A DNA stretch of 64,000 nucleotides from Rallus limicola (lineage: Eukaryota; Chordata; Aves; Gruiformes; Rallidae): the NCBI GenBank assembly GCA_022605955.1, contig JAKCOZ010000032.1:2046001-2110000 (forward strand), given 5' to 3'. This document shows positions 23,538-35,995 of this stretch, one piece after another (position 1 is the first letter of the stretch; the number at the start of each line of letters is the position of its first letter). Made by a program: the position numbers and the translations under genes. The notes beneath the pieces were generated by a model. The model was not told the origin of the DNA and did not search any database. It was given only the letters and a program-made list of their open reading frames with translations.

Positions 23538-24371
23538 CACTAGAAAGTGCATTGGTGCTTGTGATTAAAGTTTCTAATGGATCACTGAGGTCTTTCTAAA
23601 ATTCTCATGTGCTTTTTTCTTAATCAAGTGTTGTTTTATGAGTTAAAAAAGAAATACTGTCCGCGATTGCATCAGTGAGGTTGATATGTTTCTGAGAGAA
23701 ATGGTTGATTTTGGTGAAATTTCATTTTCCAGATACTCTCTGAGAAGGTACAGATCATGACCTTCCCAAAAGTTTCCTATCTGCTGCAGGGAGTTAAGGA
23801 GATTAATTTTTGGTTATGCTCGAACTGCCTTTCTTTTCCTTTCTGCTATAGTGTGGTATTTCATGTGGTCTTTTGGTAAGTTAGGTGAATCTTTAGGTAG
23901 AGCATCTCCTACCAGTGCTGGGTGGGTTTTTGCAGAGCAGGGGGGTGAGGGAAATCACTGCAGCCCTTCATTGTGGATCTTGGTTTGACCAAGTCCCAGG
24001 CAAAGTAAAGCGATGCTGCCTTACTGAGATGCCAAATATTTGCAGACTGTCAGAATCTCAATCTTCCCCTCTCCATGAGACTGACTAGACACAGATGGAA
24101 AGTTTTCTTATTGCATGAAGCTTGGTCGAGTTCTTGCTGCATTCATTTCAAGATCATCAACGTAGGATGTAAGAAATCATTTGGTGTACTCAATTCGGTT
24201 TTCACTGGCAGAAGGCATTAGGGGTGCATACCTGTTTCATATTGAAATAACGGCTTGTGCTGACTTGCTGTTGTTGAAATACTCCGTTTGGGGAAGGTAA
24301 AGAGCATCGTGATTTGGTTAATGTGTTTTGACTCGCTTTCCTTCCACAGCGTGGTACATTCATTAGGAAAG
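23538..24371. other. Unique spacer
   Basis: No gene or repeat recognised. The frame at 24202-24432 (-) overlaps the next CR1 and is unsupported. Confidence 0.5.
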
Positions 24372-24869
24372 ACATAGAGCTGTTGGAGCAAGTCCGAAGG
24401 AGGCCATGAAGAGGATCAGGGGGCTGGAGCACCTTTCCTACAAAGACAGGCTGTGAGAGTTGGGCTTGTTCAGCCCGGAGAAGAGAAGGCTCTGGAGAGA
24501 CCTAATGACAGCCTACCAATACTTGAAGGGGTCTTACAGGAAAGCAGGAGAGGGCCTATTCACCAGGGAGTGCAGGGACAGGACAAGAGGCAATGGCTTC
24601 AAGCTGAAAGAGTGGAGGGTTAGATTAGATGTTAGGAAGAAATTCTTTACTATGAGGCCTTCTCTACACCCTTCTGTGTGAGGCCCTGGCACAGGGTGCC
24701 CAGAGAGGCTGTGGAAGCCCCTGGATCCCTGTAAACATTCAAGGCCTGTTTGGATGGGGCTTTAGGCAACCTGATCTAGTGGAGGGCATCTCTGCCCATG
24801 GCAGGGGGTGGGAACTAGATGATCTTTGAGGTCCCTTCCAGCCCAAAGCATTTTGTGATTCTATAATTC
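24372..24869 (+). mobile_element. CR1 LINE fragment, 3' end
   Basis: Sense-oriented, 5'-truncated CR1 beginning at the equivalent of 'gagctgttggagcaagtcc' (protein LLERVQ region). The frame at 24460-24681 reads MGLFSPEKRRLWRDL, then GLFTRECRDRTRGNGFKLKE, then RLDVRKKFFTM, before a disruption near 24660-24690. The 3' untranslated region contains GGGAACTAGATGATCTTTGAG and ends in TTTTGTGATTCTATAATTC. It is the same subfamily as 52249-52744 and 10023-10118. Confidence 0.95.
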
Positions 24870-27828
24870 AAAAGCAAACCTCAAACCTGCATGCTGTAAT
24901 TCTAGTGTGTTATTATGCATGCTGTAATGAATTTAAATTATCAAATTAGAGCCCTATTTCTTCTTTGAAAATAAGTGTAGTTACCTTATTGTTTAAAAGA
25001 AAAACTTCTAATTTATTTTTCTGTTGAGAAAATTTGAAGCTTTCTCTGTTTCTCTTTAGATCTGAGATTCATTTTCTCCAAGAGTTTTTTTCAGCTAATG
25101 ACCTTTTTTTTTTTCTCTGCACACCACTGGTGATGAAAACCCAGGTCTGCCTTACTGTCCTGGTGGAGAAATCTTGAATTTTGGAAATAAGCTCTCCATT
25201 TACAAGGGTGCTGTGTATCTTAGCTGGGAAAGATGGAATACTCTGGGGACTGTGGGAGGGATGGAGGTCAACAGCCTCAAGAAGGGTCTTGGCTGTTGCT
25301 GTAAATATCTAAGTGACTTTCAGACTAGGGACACCTCAACGTCATTGCCAGATTTTGGTTTAGTAAAATGGAGTCAAGATGTGGGTGAGCTGGCTGTGCA
25401 CAAGTTTTTTGGTTTGAATTTCAGGTGTGCTGCTGGTTCCGGGGAGTGGGTATTGTCCTTTGAATAGCTCTTCATGGGTTTAGTAGGAATGACACCGATA
25501 ATAGCCATGTCTCAACAGAAGTTGTCTCCACCGTACTCGGATTCTGAGGAGCCTAATTTTCTTATCAGTTGCTTTTTTTTACTGTTTATTTGCTAACAGC
25601 ATTCATTAAGCTGTCATTTGAAAAATAAAAAAGTGGCTCAGTCATCTTTATCGAATGATCTCGATGGGTGAATGAAAAGATGGGTGCCTGGAGCGACAGG
25701 AAGTCTTGAATTCAATAGGAAATGATAAGTTTGGTAGAGATTTTGCTATGTATTTCAGTATTTATTGTAAAAGTTTCTGAGGGAAAGTAATTAGAACTTC
25801 CAGATCAGCCCTGACAGTTTGAATAACCAGTTTTGAAGGAGAAAATGAGCACAGTATTTTGGAACAATTACTACATGTGACCACGAAAGAGTAGTCTTCT
25901 TTCCAATTGGGTAAATAACGGGTACAGCAACTTGAGTTTCCTTTGTTTTTCACGGCTGGATCTTGGTGATCAATACTCCCTAGATGCTTTTTTAGCTGGA
26001 TCATATGAGGATTGATATATCTGAATATTCTGTGAACTGAGAGAGAAATAAAATGGATTTTCGATGGTGCTTTGTAACTAGGACTAAAACTTTCAGCCCT
26101 TTCGAATATTGTTCATATTCTCCTGGGTGATCTATTGCCATTAGATGTGTTATGTCAGTGCTGAGCCCTATACTTGAGCTGCTGCTTGTAGGTAGCAGGT
26201 AATGCAGATGGTAAAAGGGGACTGGCATCTCCCCTTCAAAAGCAAAAGAAATACCAAATGGTTTCCCACCTCTCACTGCGGTTAAAGCAGACCAGAGTAT
26301 CGCATGGTGATGAATCCAAAGTGCCTCAAACCTGTGGTGGGTCCAAGCGCACCGAGTTATCGCAACATCACTTCTTAATAAAACACAGCAGCAGAGCAAG
26401 AAGCATAAACAATAACATTTCTTTTTAAACAAAACTGTTCTTTATCTCCTCGCTCCTCAAAGCTGGCATTTGATGGAGCGTTACGGGGAAGTCGTCCGTT
26501 GCCAGTAAATCATTTGCCATCTGCACAAACACAAAAAGCAAACCCGAATTTGCCTCTCTGCATGAGAGGTGAAGTCTTGTGCAAGCAACAGACTCCGCAG
26601 AGTTTCACTTGTTCTTTTCTTTTTTTTCCCCCCGCCTTTGCTCAAAGAGGACGTTTAGGAATTAATTGGAAATCAGAATTTTTGCTGAGAGCTAAAACAT
26701 GGTTGGGTTCTTAATTATAATTTTTTCCCCTTCATTTTGCTACTTAACGGCCCTCACTGCTTTTACCCATTACTGTTAAGTGGGTTTGCAGAGCGTCTTT
26801 TCCACCTTCATTTACAGAGACAGATCATTTTGCTTGACTCGTGAGGTGTCTGTGATTTATTTTTAACAGCCTGTAATTTTGTGGGCACGAATTGGATTAC
26901 CGCTGTGTTTTTCTAGCATCGCTCTTGCTGGCTGTTCTGTCGCAGTGGTGCGATGGAAAATAGACACAACATACAAATATTCCTCTCTGTACATTTTTGT
27001 AAGGGCAGTACAGAGAGCAAGGGACACATCTGCCTTGGGAGTTTAATAGTGAAACGCTTCTTTTAGTGGGCTGGTGTCATCAAGGTGGAAACTATGGGCT
27101 CAACTTTTGTCTCTGCTGCTTCTTATCGTAGCCTCGTGGGAGTAAAGGCTCTAACGACTCAGATTTGTTCTGTTTGCACTAGAGTATTAGCAGTAGTTGG
27201 GCTAACACAGCAAAGAAAGCTCAAATGCTCATCAGTATCCAGGGAAAAATGGATATCCAGGCTGTCTTGCCCTTGGCAACAGTCAAGCCTGTCATGTAAT
27301 CAACCCAAAACCTGATTCTCAACAATTAATTTGAAGCATTTTGTGTTTGTTTTTTTTTTTTCCAAAACCTTTAACTTCCTCTTGGTTATTCTGTTCCCTC
27401 TGTTCCTTCTGATTTTCTTTGGGAAGTTTTCATGCTGGCCTTGACACAAGAGGAAGGATTACAGCTTTGTAGGTAGTAACACATAGCAACTGTTTCCAGA
27501 TTGTTTGATACCACCAAAGCACTGCTGTTAATTTTAGTCCCAAGTATGTTCCTTCTTAAACACCTCCTTTCTTCCGCTGAGGAGCAGAGAAATTGTTAGT
27601 TTATTGCACAATAAGACTTTAAAATTACTTTTCAAAGGTAAAGCTATGAAGCAAAACCACACACTGGTTTTGCATAATGGAATTATTCCCATTTACACTT
27701 CTGTGATTGAAATTAGGATCAAACATTGTTTGAAGCTCAGGGCGTAGAACTGAGAATTGGATGTCAGCTCCTACCTCGGCACTTTTCAGATTGGTCAAAC
27801 ACAGACAGGAGTTTTTAGTCCCACTGAG
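24870..27828. other. Unique stretch without recognised gene
   Basis: About 3 kb with no recognised gene or repeat. T runs lie near 25103-25115 and 27349-27361. The part around 26740-26980 has low CpG and a TAATTT/TTTATTT-rich texture, as in conserved noncoding elements (see findings). The 143-codon frame at 26001-26432 (-) has no recognisable domain. Confidence 0.5.
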
Positions 27829-28426
27829 TCATAGAATCATAGAATCGTAGGGGTTGGAAGGGACCTCCAGAGATCATTTGGTCCAACCCCCCTGCCAAAG
27901 CAGCTCCCCAGCTCATATTGCACAGGGAGGCATCCAGACTGGTCTTGAATATCTCCAGAGAAGGAGACACCACCACATCCCTGGGCAGCCTGTCCCAGGG
28001 CTCTGTCACCCTCACTGTGTAAAAGTTCTTCCCCATGTTGATGTGGAACTTCCTGTGCTCTAATTTGCAGCCATTGCCCCTTGTCCTGTCTCCACAGACA
28101 CTGAAAAGGGGCTGGCCAATTCCTCCTACATCCCCTGCTTAAGATAATTATAAACATTAATTATGTCCCCCCTCAGTCTTCTTTTCTCAAGACGGAACAG
28201 TCCCAGCTCACTCAGTCTTTCCTCCTAGGGGAGATGCTCCAGGCCCTTAATGATCTCTGTAGCCTCCTCTGGACTCTCTCCAGGAGATCCCTGTCCTTTT
28301 TATACCGAGGAGCCCAGAACTGGACACAATACTCCAGGTGGGGCCTGACCAGGGCAGAGTAGAGGGGGAGGATCACCTCCTTTGACCTACTGGCCACACT
28401 CCTCCTGTTGCACCCTAGGATCCCAG
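27829..28426 (-). mobile_element. CR1 LINE fragment
   Basis: Antisense CR1 starting at the tail TCATAGAATCATAGAATCG. The minus-strand frames 28036-27815 (TVRVTEPWDRLPRDVV...SLEIFK) and 28451-28212 ([25 protein letters not shown]) preserve ORF2 C-terminal pieces in different frames, so indels have broken it. It shares CAGCTCCCCAGCTCATATTG with the copy at 47708-48187. Both are close relatives of the open copy at 22446-23468. Confidence 0.95.
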
Positions 28427-31250
28427 GAGTCCTGAAAATATGCTGCAACACCCAGATGCTTGTGTTGCATGTATGAATTGATCTGATTTTTACTGTTCCA
28501 GTGTAATTTCCCCATCTAATACCATGATGTTTTTCTAACTAAAACTGACGGAAACGTTTCCCAAAGACCTCGGTACTTTGTGCTGTGGCTACTCTCATTG
28601 CAATTAAATGTCATTCCTGGTGGCACTGCAAGCTTGGAATTTTGTTGCAGCTTGCTTTGCCAGAAGTTAAGCATAGTTGAGGCCTAATTCTTCCTTTAGG
28701 AGCAGGTAAATCCAGCTCCCTGAGGTGACAGTCTTGCTGATCTCCAAGCCCTGAATCCTCGAACATGCACAACATGTTCAGTCCAGCTGCGCAGCTGCAG
28801 CTTTGCCCTGTTTGAGAGCACTAGAGACTTTTGCTACTGGTTCCTGTGAATGTATTTATTTACCGACACGTGTAAGGAAAAGCAATCAGAATGTTTTCTC
28901 TTCCTGCATCTCTGGCAACTCTTGATGCAAACCATGTACCCTTTCTGCAGCCAGGAATTGCTGAAGCTGCTTTTTCCTTCCTTCACCGTGGGAATATTTG
29001 TTTTTTCCCAAAGATGACTGGTGTGTTTTGGGCTTACGCCACACAGACATCGATGTGCTGGAGGTGCCGCTAATTTTCGCTGTACACAATAGCTACAGTG
29101 TCCAGAGATGTGAAAGGGGTTTTGGTTGTGAAGTCCTGCAATAACTGCAGAGTTAAAATAGGTTCCTGGCTGCTGAATCAGCCGGCCCCAACCCTTGCCC
29201 AGGAAAGCTTGCAGCAGTCTTGTAGAGAACCCGAATAAAAACCTTCCTGGTTTACTGTAAAATAAACCAAGCAAATTTCTGAAATGGCCTTTAGTCCTAT
29301 TTGTTTTTATTATAAAGCTTATTTAGGTATATACATGGCAGAGCTCATATGATCCATTTGCTAAAAAAACCCACATCACAAATCTCTTGGAAAGCTTTCC
29401 TGGTTACGTGACTGTCTCAGTGTAGGTGGAAAAAAGTCTGGACTTAAATATGTAATTATTTAAAGAAGAATAAAGGATTATTTCTGGTAAGAGGTATACA
29501 ATGGCCTCGTTATTTCAAGGTATCTTTCTTTTGAGAAAATAACGATGCTATTTTTAGTTGCAGTAGGATTTTATAGGGAATGGCGAGGGCTTTTTCCCAG
29601 CTGCTCTTTCAGAGAGTGCATGGTCTGAGTAGAGACATTTCCATCTTCACAGTGGGGGTACTTCCTGACAGCCACATTTTTCCTGGGTTTGTTGCAGCAT
29701 GAATATCGTGTGGGAAAGGGGGATGTTCATCTAGATGCTTCTTTCCTTTATTTCCCCTTCCATGAGAGGCTGTGGGATGCTTGGAAACACTTTGTGTTTG
29801 CTGCGAGGAAAAAATGAAGGCTTTTAAATGTGTGTTGGAAGCAGCACTGCTGGTAAAAGCGTTAGGCATCTACTTCCCAGAAATTCGAACTTAATTCACT
29901 TCCTCTCCCCCTGCAACACTTCTCTCTGTCCTAGTTGGTACTGGATGTGATCGCTATCTAATGCAATATACCCGCTCAGAAGTAAGCTGCAGTGCCTTGG
30001 CTCTTCTGTGTGTGCATGGTGTGTTTTATATATTTATGCAGTTAAACTCTGTCTGCATGGGGCTGACAGCTCTGCTGCGTGTTGTTTGCAGGCCACAGCT
30101 GATTGCAGCACTGACAGTTTATTAGGATGAGAACAGGACATCCCTTTCCTCTCTCCTGAAGGCAGTCGGTGCGTTATGTGCAGTGTGCCGCTGGACCGCC
30201 TGCACTTCTCTGGCCTTAGGCTGTGTGGGTCCTGCTGATGCTCCTGGGAGCTGTGCAGGTAAATCAGCACCTGAAAGGAGGGAAAATAAACTATTCTATC
30301 TTGTCAGCTGCTCTACCAAGACCCTTTTTATTATTCTTTCCTTTCTGCTTTAGAAATGAAAAGGTACTAGTTTGAAAGGGGGTCTCACTTGTGCTTGTCC
30401 TGGCAGAAAGCAATGCTCACAGAGCTGTGCCACCTCCTACTTCTGTGTCCGCATGGTCACTTCTAAACTGTGGGCTTCACAACTGACAAACTCCTCTGAA
30501 GCTCGGGGTGCTCCCTACCTACCGTAAGGTAAGGTAGACCTCTTACCTTTCTGAAGACCATCCTCTGAAGATGATATTTGGGAATGTGCTCCTGAGTGCT
30601 AAGGTGTAACCCAGTAGCAATGACAGTTATGTGTGTTTGAATCTCAGGAGCTGAACAGGTCTGGCTGTAATGTGCAAGAGATGCAAGGACAGCACCCCAG
30701 GAACTGCGGGTTTTGAGCCCAGCATGGGCTCTGTGGTGCTCTAGGAGATTGTTACTTTGGGTGATTTGTGAACTGTAGTAAGCATGGAGGAGAGTACCAA
30801 AAGATGTGTAACTTAAGTCACTCTCTGAAATTTGACGTACTGGCAAGGTGGGATATCTTCTCAGACATTCACTGTCAGGAGGATACTAATGTAGTTTTTG
30901 TCTATGAGCAGAGAGATAATTGTGGCAAGCAGAAAGTGTTTGCTGGGAAATTTCAGCTTGAAGCCCAGCAGAATTCTGTGTAAACCCGACGGACAGCGTA
31001 GCCATTTGAACGGCCTTGTTTTCTTTGGTCTCACAACCCTTGGGCAGCAAAGCTTCCCTTTCTTGAATGACTTCCTTTCCCTGGTTTGAGCATTGCAGTG
31101 GTGCAGGCTAAACGAGCAGCAAAAGGCTCCGGCAGCAGATGCTGTTTGCCCCATGGTTGCAATGGTTGACTTTGCAGTGTCGAGTGTCGAAGGGCTTTTG
31201 ATGCAGTGTACTCTGGCAGATCTAACATTAAAATAACCAATTAGGTCTTT

Positions 31251-31267
31251 AAAAAAAAAAAAAAAAA
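31251..31267. repeat. Poly-A run (17)
   Basis: Seventeen consecutive A bases. No recognisable retroposed sequence lies directly upstream, so it is read as a simple homopolymer, not a retrocopy tail. Confidence 0.85.
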
Positions 31268-33335
31268 GTTTTAAAAATTCTTTATGAGCCTGTGTTTTGG
31301 GGTAATTCAGTCATTCCAGCCCTCTTGGCTGTGTGTGGATGTCAAGGAGTGGAAGCGAATAGCAGCCTGCAGCTGTGGTTACACAGGCTTTACGTAGCAG
31401 TGCTACTCTGGGAGGCCTTTTTTCCTGTGTAGATCCTGTAAAGGAAGCTAAGAAAGTTTTAACTTTTCTCCAAAACTTTCTCCCACTTCCTGGGGCACTT
31501 GTGGCTGAGAAGGACATTCCTGCAGATGCAATCTGCCACGAGGGACAGAGTTTATTCCCTAATAGCTTCTGGCAAAATGGAGTAGGAGATGCTGAACAGC
31601 TTTAGCAATTACTACCAGTTCCATATCAGCCAAGAAAGGAGAGTTAACGCGGTCTGTGTCTCAGAAAACACCAAGGGACCTTTAATGAGGCGTTAGACTC
31701 TGCTCATCCTGCAAACAGCTCTTCCCAGCAGCACTGCTGGTTCCCAGCTGTTGCTGGGGCAAATTCGAAGGCGCTAATCCAATCTGCTGATTTACAAATA
31801 CCATGCTCTGCAAAACATGAGATGTTTGGAAGGCTCCATCTCCTTAGCTCATGTGATTAATTGTATTTGTTGAATCCTTGCTTTGCAGTGGCCAGTATAC
31901 TCAGAATATAAATTGGCAGTGGGAAATACCAATAGTCCCTCTGAAAAAAGCATAACATCAAGCTGTCTGGATTATTTGTTGTGCTACCAAAAGGTTTTGT
32001 GTGTAACCCACTTAGCGTAAAATGCTTTGCTGTTTGAACCTGATGGGCTTCATAAGTTGCCTTCAGCTTAGCAGCAATGTCAGGTCTCTATTTACTTCTC
32101 ACCATTTGTTCTTTCAAGCAGTGCTGGATGGGGAGGTTCGGTGTGCTTGCTTGCTTCTTGCAGGCATCAGCATTATCTGAAGGATTTTATGGTAATGGCC
32201 AGGCTTCCCACTGTCCACAGGTCTAAAATCCAAAATAAATGCAGAAGGCAGAGTCTGCCCATTTCTTACAAGAGTGAGGTGGGATGTTTTCAGTTCCCAA
32301 GCCTCTCCAGCACTGCTGTGGGATGTCAGGAGAGCTATAAGGAAAATAAAAAATAAATTAATTTTTAGTAGTACTTATCCTCTGGGAGATATGTTGCAGG
32401 TGCCACTGTTCTTTTCTCCTTGTTTGGCACTCTTTGCCTTAATACTAATTTTTTTGTTGGTGGTTGGGGTAGAACAGATGAGTTTTTTCATGAAGTGAAG
32501 GAGGAGTTTGGCATAGAGCAAATGCAATCTTTGGTCCACTTGCTGCATGCTGCAGGATCAAAGGATTGTGGAGGAAAATCGAGATTTGACAGCACAGCTT
32601 GTAAAAGGATGAAAATATAATAGATAATGTTTTGGTGGTTGGTGTGATGCCTATCAGTTGATCCCTTTGTCTCTTTGCTGAGATACGTTGTTGTTGAGTG
32701 CAGGGCACATCAAACCCTGCAACTCACACTTGGTAACCTAAGCCAATGGTATTGTAGGCAGGTTTTTTCCCTGCGATGTGATTTTTCTTTTCCCTCTTTT
32801 TCAAAGAGCAAATGGGATGCTGTCAGTCATACTTAATTTCTCTTTAGATTAGAACTAAATTAGACTAATAGAAAGCCCTCAGATGAAGCCTGGAGTGTTT
32901 GCTTCCTCTAGCTGGCTGAGAGCTTGGCAGTACAATAAAATAGTGGCTGAAACCAGGTAAAAACTCCCAGATGCAATAAAGCAAGCCATGATATTTGGTC
33001 TTTGATTCAACTTCTTTAGTATATATGTGTTTCAAGTCAAAGTCCTTTGGTTTTGCAATTGCTTCTGACAGAAACTTTGGAAGAAACCTGGCAAATCATA
33101 AGTATTTTAAAGAAAATGCATGTATTACTGCAGTGGTCTTCTCACAGGGTTTATTTCTATGAACTCTTGAGCCTTTAAATTTGGTGGACTGCATGTGATT
33201 GTTACCTGGTTTGGATCTTCAGTTTTTTGTTCATCAAATCAAAACCTACTGATAGATGCTCTTGCAAGAAGTGAATGAGCAGGAAGTATGAAGAAAATGG
33301 TGTTTTGATCCCCAAAACCTTCTGAATATGTGTGT

Positions 33336-33359
33336 GGGGGGGGTGGGTGGGGAGGGGGT
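33336..33359 (+). other. G-quadruplex-forming motif
   Basis: Four G runs (8, 3, 4 and 5 bases) separated by single T, T and A loops. This fits the canonical G3+ with loops of 1-7 rule on the plus strand with very short loops, which favours a stable parallel fold. It is followed by a GT-rich stretch up to about 33390. No promoter or gene is linked to it. Confidence 0.75.
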
Positions 33360-34938
33360 GTTGTGTGGTGTCAGTGGTGGTAGTGTGTTTTGGGGAGGAA
33401 GAACAGGAGATCTTGCCTTATGCAAGGGAAAGAGCTGCCTGTGGTGTGGGCACCAAATGCAAATTAGGATTGAAGGTTCCTTTTATGGATGCTGCTCCAG
33501 AAGTAATGCCTGATAAGTTATGTGGATGTTTTACCCTTAAAATATATAAGGATAATTGCCTGGCTCCACCACAAAAAAGAAGGGTAGTTGAAGGCTTCTT
33601 CGTGAGCCCCAGCAAAAACCACTGAGCAAAATACTCACCAAATATTGCACAAGTTACCACCTAAAATTCAAGGAAGAAGAAAGGTGTTTGTTCTATGTCC
33701 AAGGCAATCTTCAGAGAGCTTGTGGAGCCTGTATAAATATATGGGAAGGGGATCCAAAACTGTGTCTAATGACCTGATGGACTAATTAAGGGGAAGATGT
33801 TAGAAAAGATCTGAAAAGGAGAGGGGTGGCTTAGGTGAGGCCAAGCTTCTGGGCAAGTGTGGAAAGCATTGGAGAGGTAGGTACCTGGCATGAAAATAAG
33901 CACACAAAAAGCTGGTTTTTTCAACATGCTTGATGACAGATCTTCTTTTCATTTAACTTCTGAAGGCTTTCCCATGAGGTTATCTACAGCAGGATTACAG
34001 CTCCTGTTGTGATTTACTATTTAGGCCATGCTTAAATTAGTAGTAGCCTGATAATGCAAGTTCAGTATGTTTTCAACCATTATTAACATCTGCCAGATAG
34101 ATCTGCATTAAATCTGCTCTAAATTCCTGCTGCTGGACTACTGGTTGGTAGGTAGAGATGGGCTATTTTGCAAGGCCTAGGTATGGTTTCAGTATATGAT
34201 AAAAACTACAATGGAGTTACGTGTGCGTGTAATGAATGTGCTTCCCATTGTTTTTCTTGGATGTATGATGTTAGCATACAAGCAGCTGCTTGATTGCTCT
34301 GGTTTTAGCAGTCGAGCAATTGTTGCCATGACCTTGCTGGGACTCTGCTTTTTGTTCAGATTTCAACCACTACCTTTCCTTTAAAAAACAGTTTGTTACC
34401 AGAGCGTGATAAATAAGATCAGGACAGACTTGCCAGGTTTTACCATCTTCTCCCTTTCTCTGCTCAGAGGTGACAGATACACTTTTCTTTCCTTATTTTT
34501 ACTCTTTTCCCCACTGTATTCCAGTAAATTGCAATAACCCGATTTTGGGCTTTATTGAATCATAGTCTTTTAAGGAACTAAGAAAGCCAGATGTTGAGAG
34601 ATATCCTTTGAGTTCCACTGTAAAGCTTAGGAATAACTGGGGAAAAAAAGATGACTGAGCTTCAGTGAATCATAGTTTTGGTTGCTTTAGCAGAGTATAA
34701 TCTATGGGAAATCTTTTGGTGAAGTGGCGCAAGGGAAGGGGTAGTTCTTGGGTCGAGCACCTGTTTGGGTGTTTCTCATATGAATATGAGAAATTTGGCT
34801 TTAATGGATGCACACATTTGGAGGAGCGATCCCCTGCGTGCCCGGTGCTGCAATAAAGAATACCTGCTTAATAGTCACCAAGGCTACTGAGTTTTGAGTC
34901 TGGCTTTCCGAGGCATCACTTGTCTTCCCTACCTGTTC

Positions 34939-35000
34939 TCATAGAATCATCAAGGTTGGAAAAGACCTTCAAGATCATCAAGTCCAACCATTAGCCCTAC
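34939..35000 (-). mobile_element. Outer CR1, 3' tail part (split by insertion)
   Basis: Antisense CR1 tail TCATAGAATCATCAAGGTTGG followed by the 'aagaccttcaagatcatcaagtccaaccattagccctac' block. It stops abruptly at 35000, where another CR1 tail begins. The continuation of the element is at 35387-35500. Confidence 0.85.
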
Positions 35001-35386
35001 GTAGAATCATAGAATCACAGAATTGTCCTGGTTGGAAGGGACCATCAGCATCATCAAGACCACCCATCACCCTAACCTGCCATCTGTTACTAAACCGTGT
35101 CCCTCAGCACCACATCTAACTGTCTTTTGAATACCTCCAGTGGTGGAGATTCCACCACTTACCTGGGCAGCCCATTCCAATGTCTGGCAACGCTCTCTGG
35201 GAAGAAGTTGTTTCCTAATATTCAATTAAACTTCTCCTGGCACAATTTGAGGCCATTTCCTCTTATTGTATCACTTATCATCAGGGAGAAAAGCTTAGCC
35301 CCCAGTTCTCCACAACTTCCTTTCTCAGGTAGTTGTAGAAAGCAATTAGTTCTCTCCTCAACCTCCACTTCTCCAGACTAAACAAT
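35001..35386 (-). mobile_element. Inner CR1 inserted in older CR1
   Basis: Antisense CR1 with its own tail (GTAGAATCATAGAATCACAG) at 35001-35020, its ORF2 C-terminal part ('cctgggcagcccattccaatgtctgg') and an end at CTCCAGACTAAACAA near 35386. Frames are broken. It lies between two pieces of the outer CR1, so it must be the later insertion. Confidence 0.85.
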
Positions 35387-35500
35387 GTAACCACTAAACC
35401 ATCTCCCAAAGTGCCTCTTCTACCTGTTTTTTAAACACCCTCAAGGGACAGCGACTCCATCACCTCCCTGAGCAGTCTGTTCCAATGCTTGGCCAATGTA
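35387..35500 (-). mobile_element. Outer CR1, continuation after insertion
   Basis: The sequence ACCACTAAACCATCTCCCAA followed by 'gtgcctcttctacctgttttttaaacaccctcaagg' continues the outer CR1 at the point where 34939-35000 stops. It repeats the ORF2 C-terminal block already seen in the inner copy ('agcagtctgttccaatgcttgg'). The second occurrence of this block shows two elements, not one. Confidence 0.8.
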
Positions 35501-35995
35501 ATTTTCATTCCAGTATAAACCAGGATTTCTTGGTCCTCATGAAACACCTCAAACGTGTCTACTCTTTGGACTGCAATGGCTCTGACAATCTCATGGATTT
35601 CATTGCTGATGCAGTGTGTTCTTCATCTCTGGCTTTTCATATCTGTTGCTACATTTTGCTCTGATTTGTCTTAAAGAAAGAAGTAATTAAGCAAGAAGTT
35701 AAATTGCTTTTATTGCTGTTAAGCACTCAGGTGGGGTGGTGAACACAGGACTTGTTTGGTTTGTAAGTTTTGGCATAAAATGCTATATAAAAACTATAGA
35801 TTTTATTATTGTCCACCAGATCTACTCAGTCAGGGCAGAATAGTACCAACAGGGTCAATGTAAGGAGTTAACCAACTCTTAACGGCAACATAAGGTCTAC
35901 CATCTCATGCCTGTGTGCATGCATACAATGGTCTCTTAATCTTCCAGCATATTAAGTAGAGTGAGGAGAGGATTGTTTTTTTTTTCCTGTTGCAA
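35501..35995. other. Unique spacer
   Basis: No gene or repeat recognised. A T run lies near 35978-35987, next to the CpG-rich patch that follows. Confidence 0.5.

Larger units (their letters stand above)
28427..34938. other. Long unique stretch without recognised gene
   Basis: About 6.5 kb, the longest repeat-poor stretch in the window. It holds an imperfect hairpin at 30526-30549, an A17 run at 31251-31267 and a G-quadruplex motif at 33336-33359. No coding family is recognised. Frames such as 28834-29274 (-), 30463-30846 (-) and 33332-33625 (+) are unsupported. Confidence 0.5.

Noticed and set aside
22862..23599. A 245-codon plus-strand open frame
   Set aside because: It lies opposite the real CR1 reverse transcriptase frame on the minus strand. 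It is a shadow and has no independent family signature.
26001..26432. A 143-codon minus-strand open frame with a Cys/Leu-rich start
   Set aside because: The start resembles a signal peptide only by composition. The rest shows no family signature or exon boundaries.
31217..31267. A17 run as the tail of a retrocopy
   Set aside because: No gene-like or SINE-like sequence lies upstream on the plus strand, so it is treated as a simple homopolymer.
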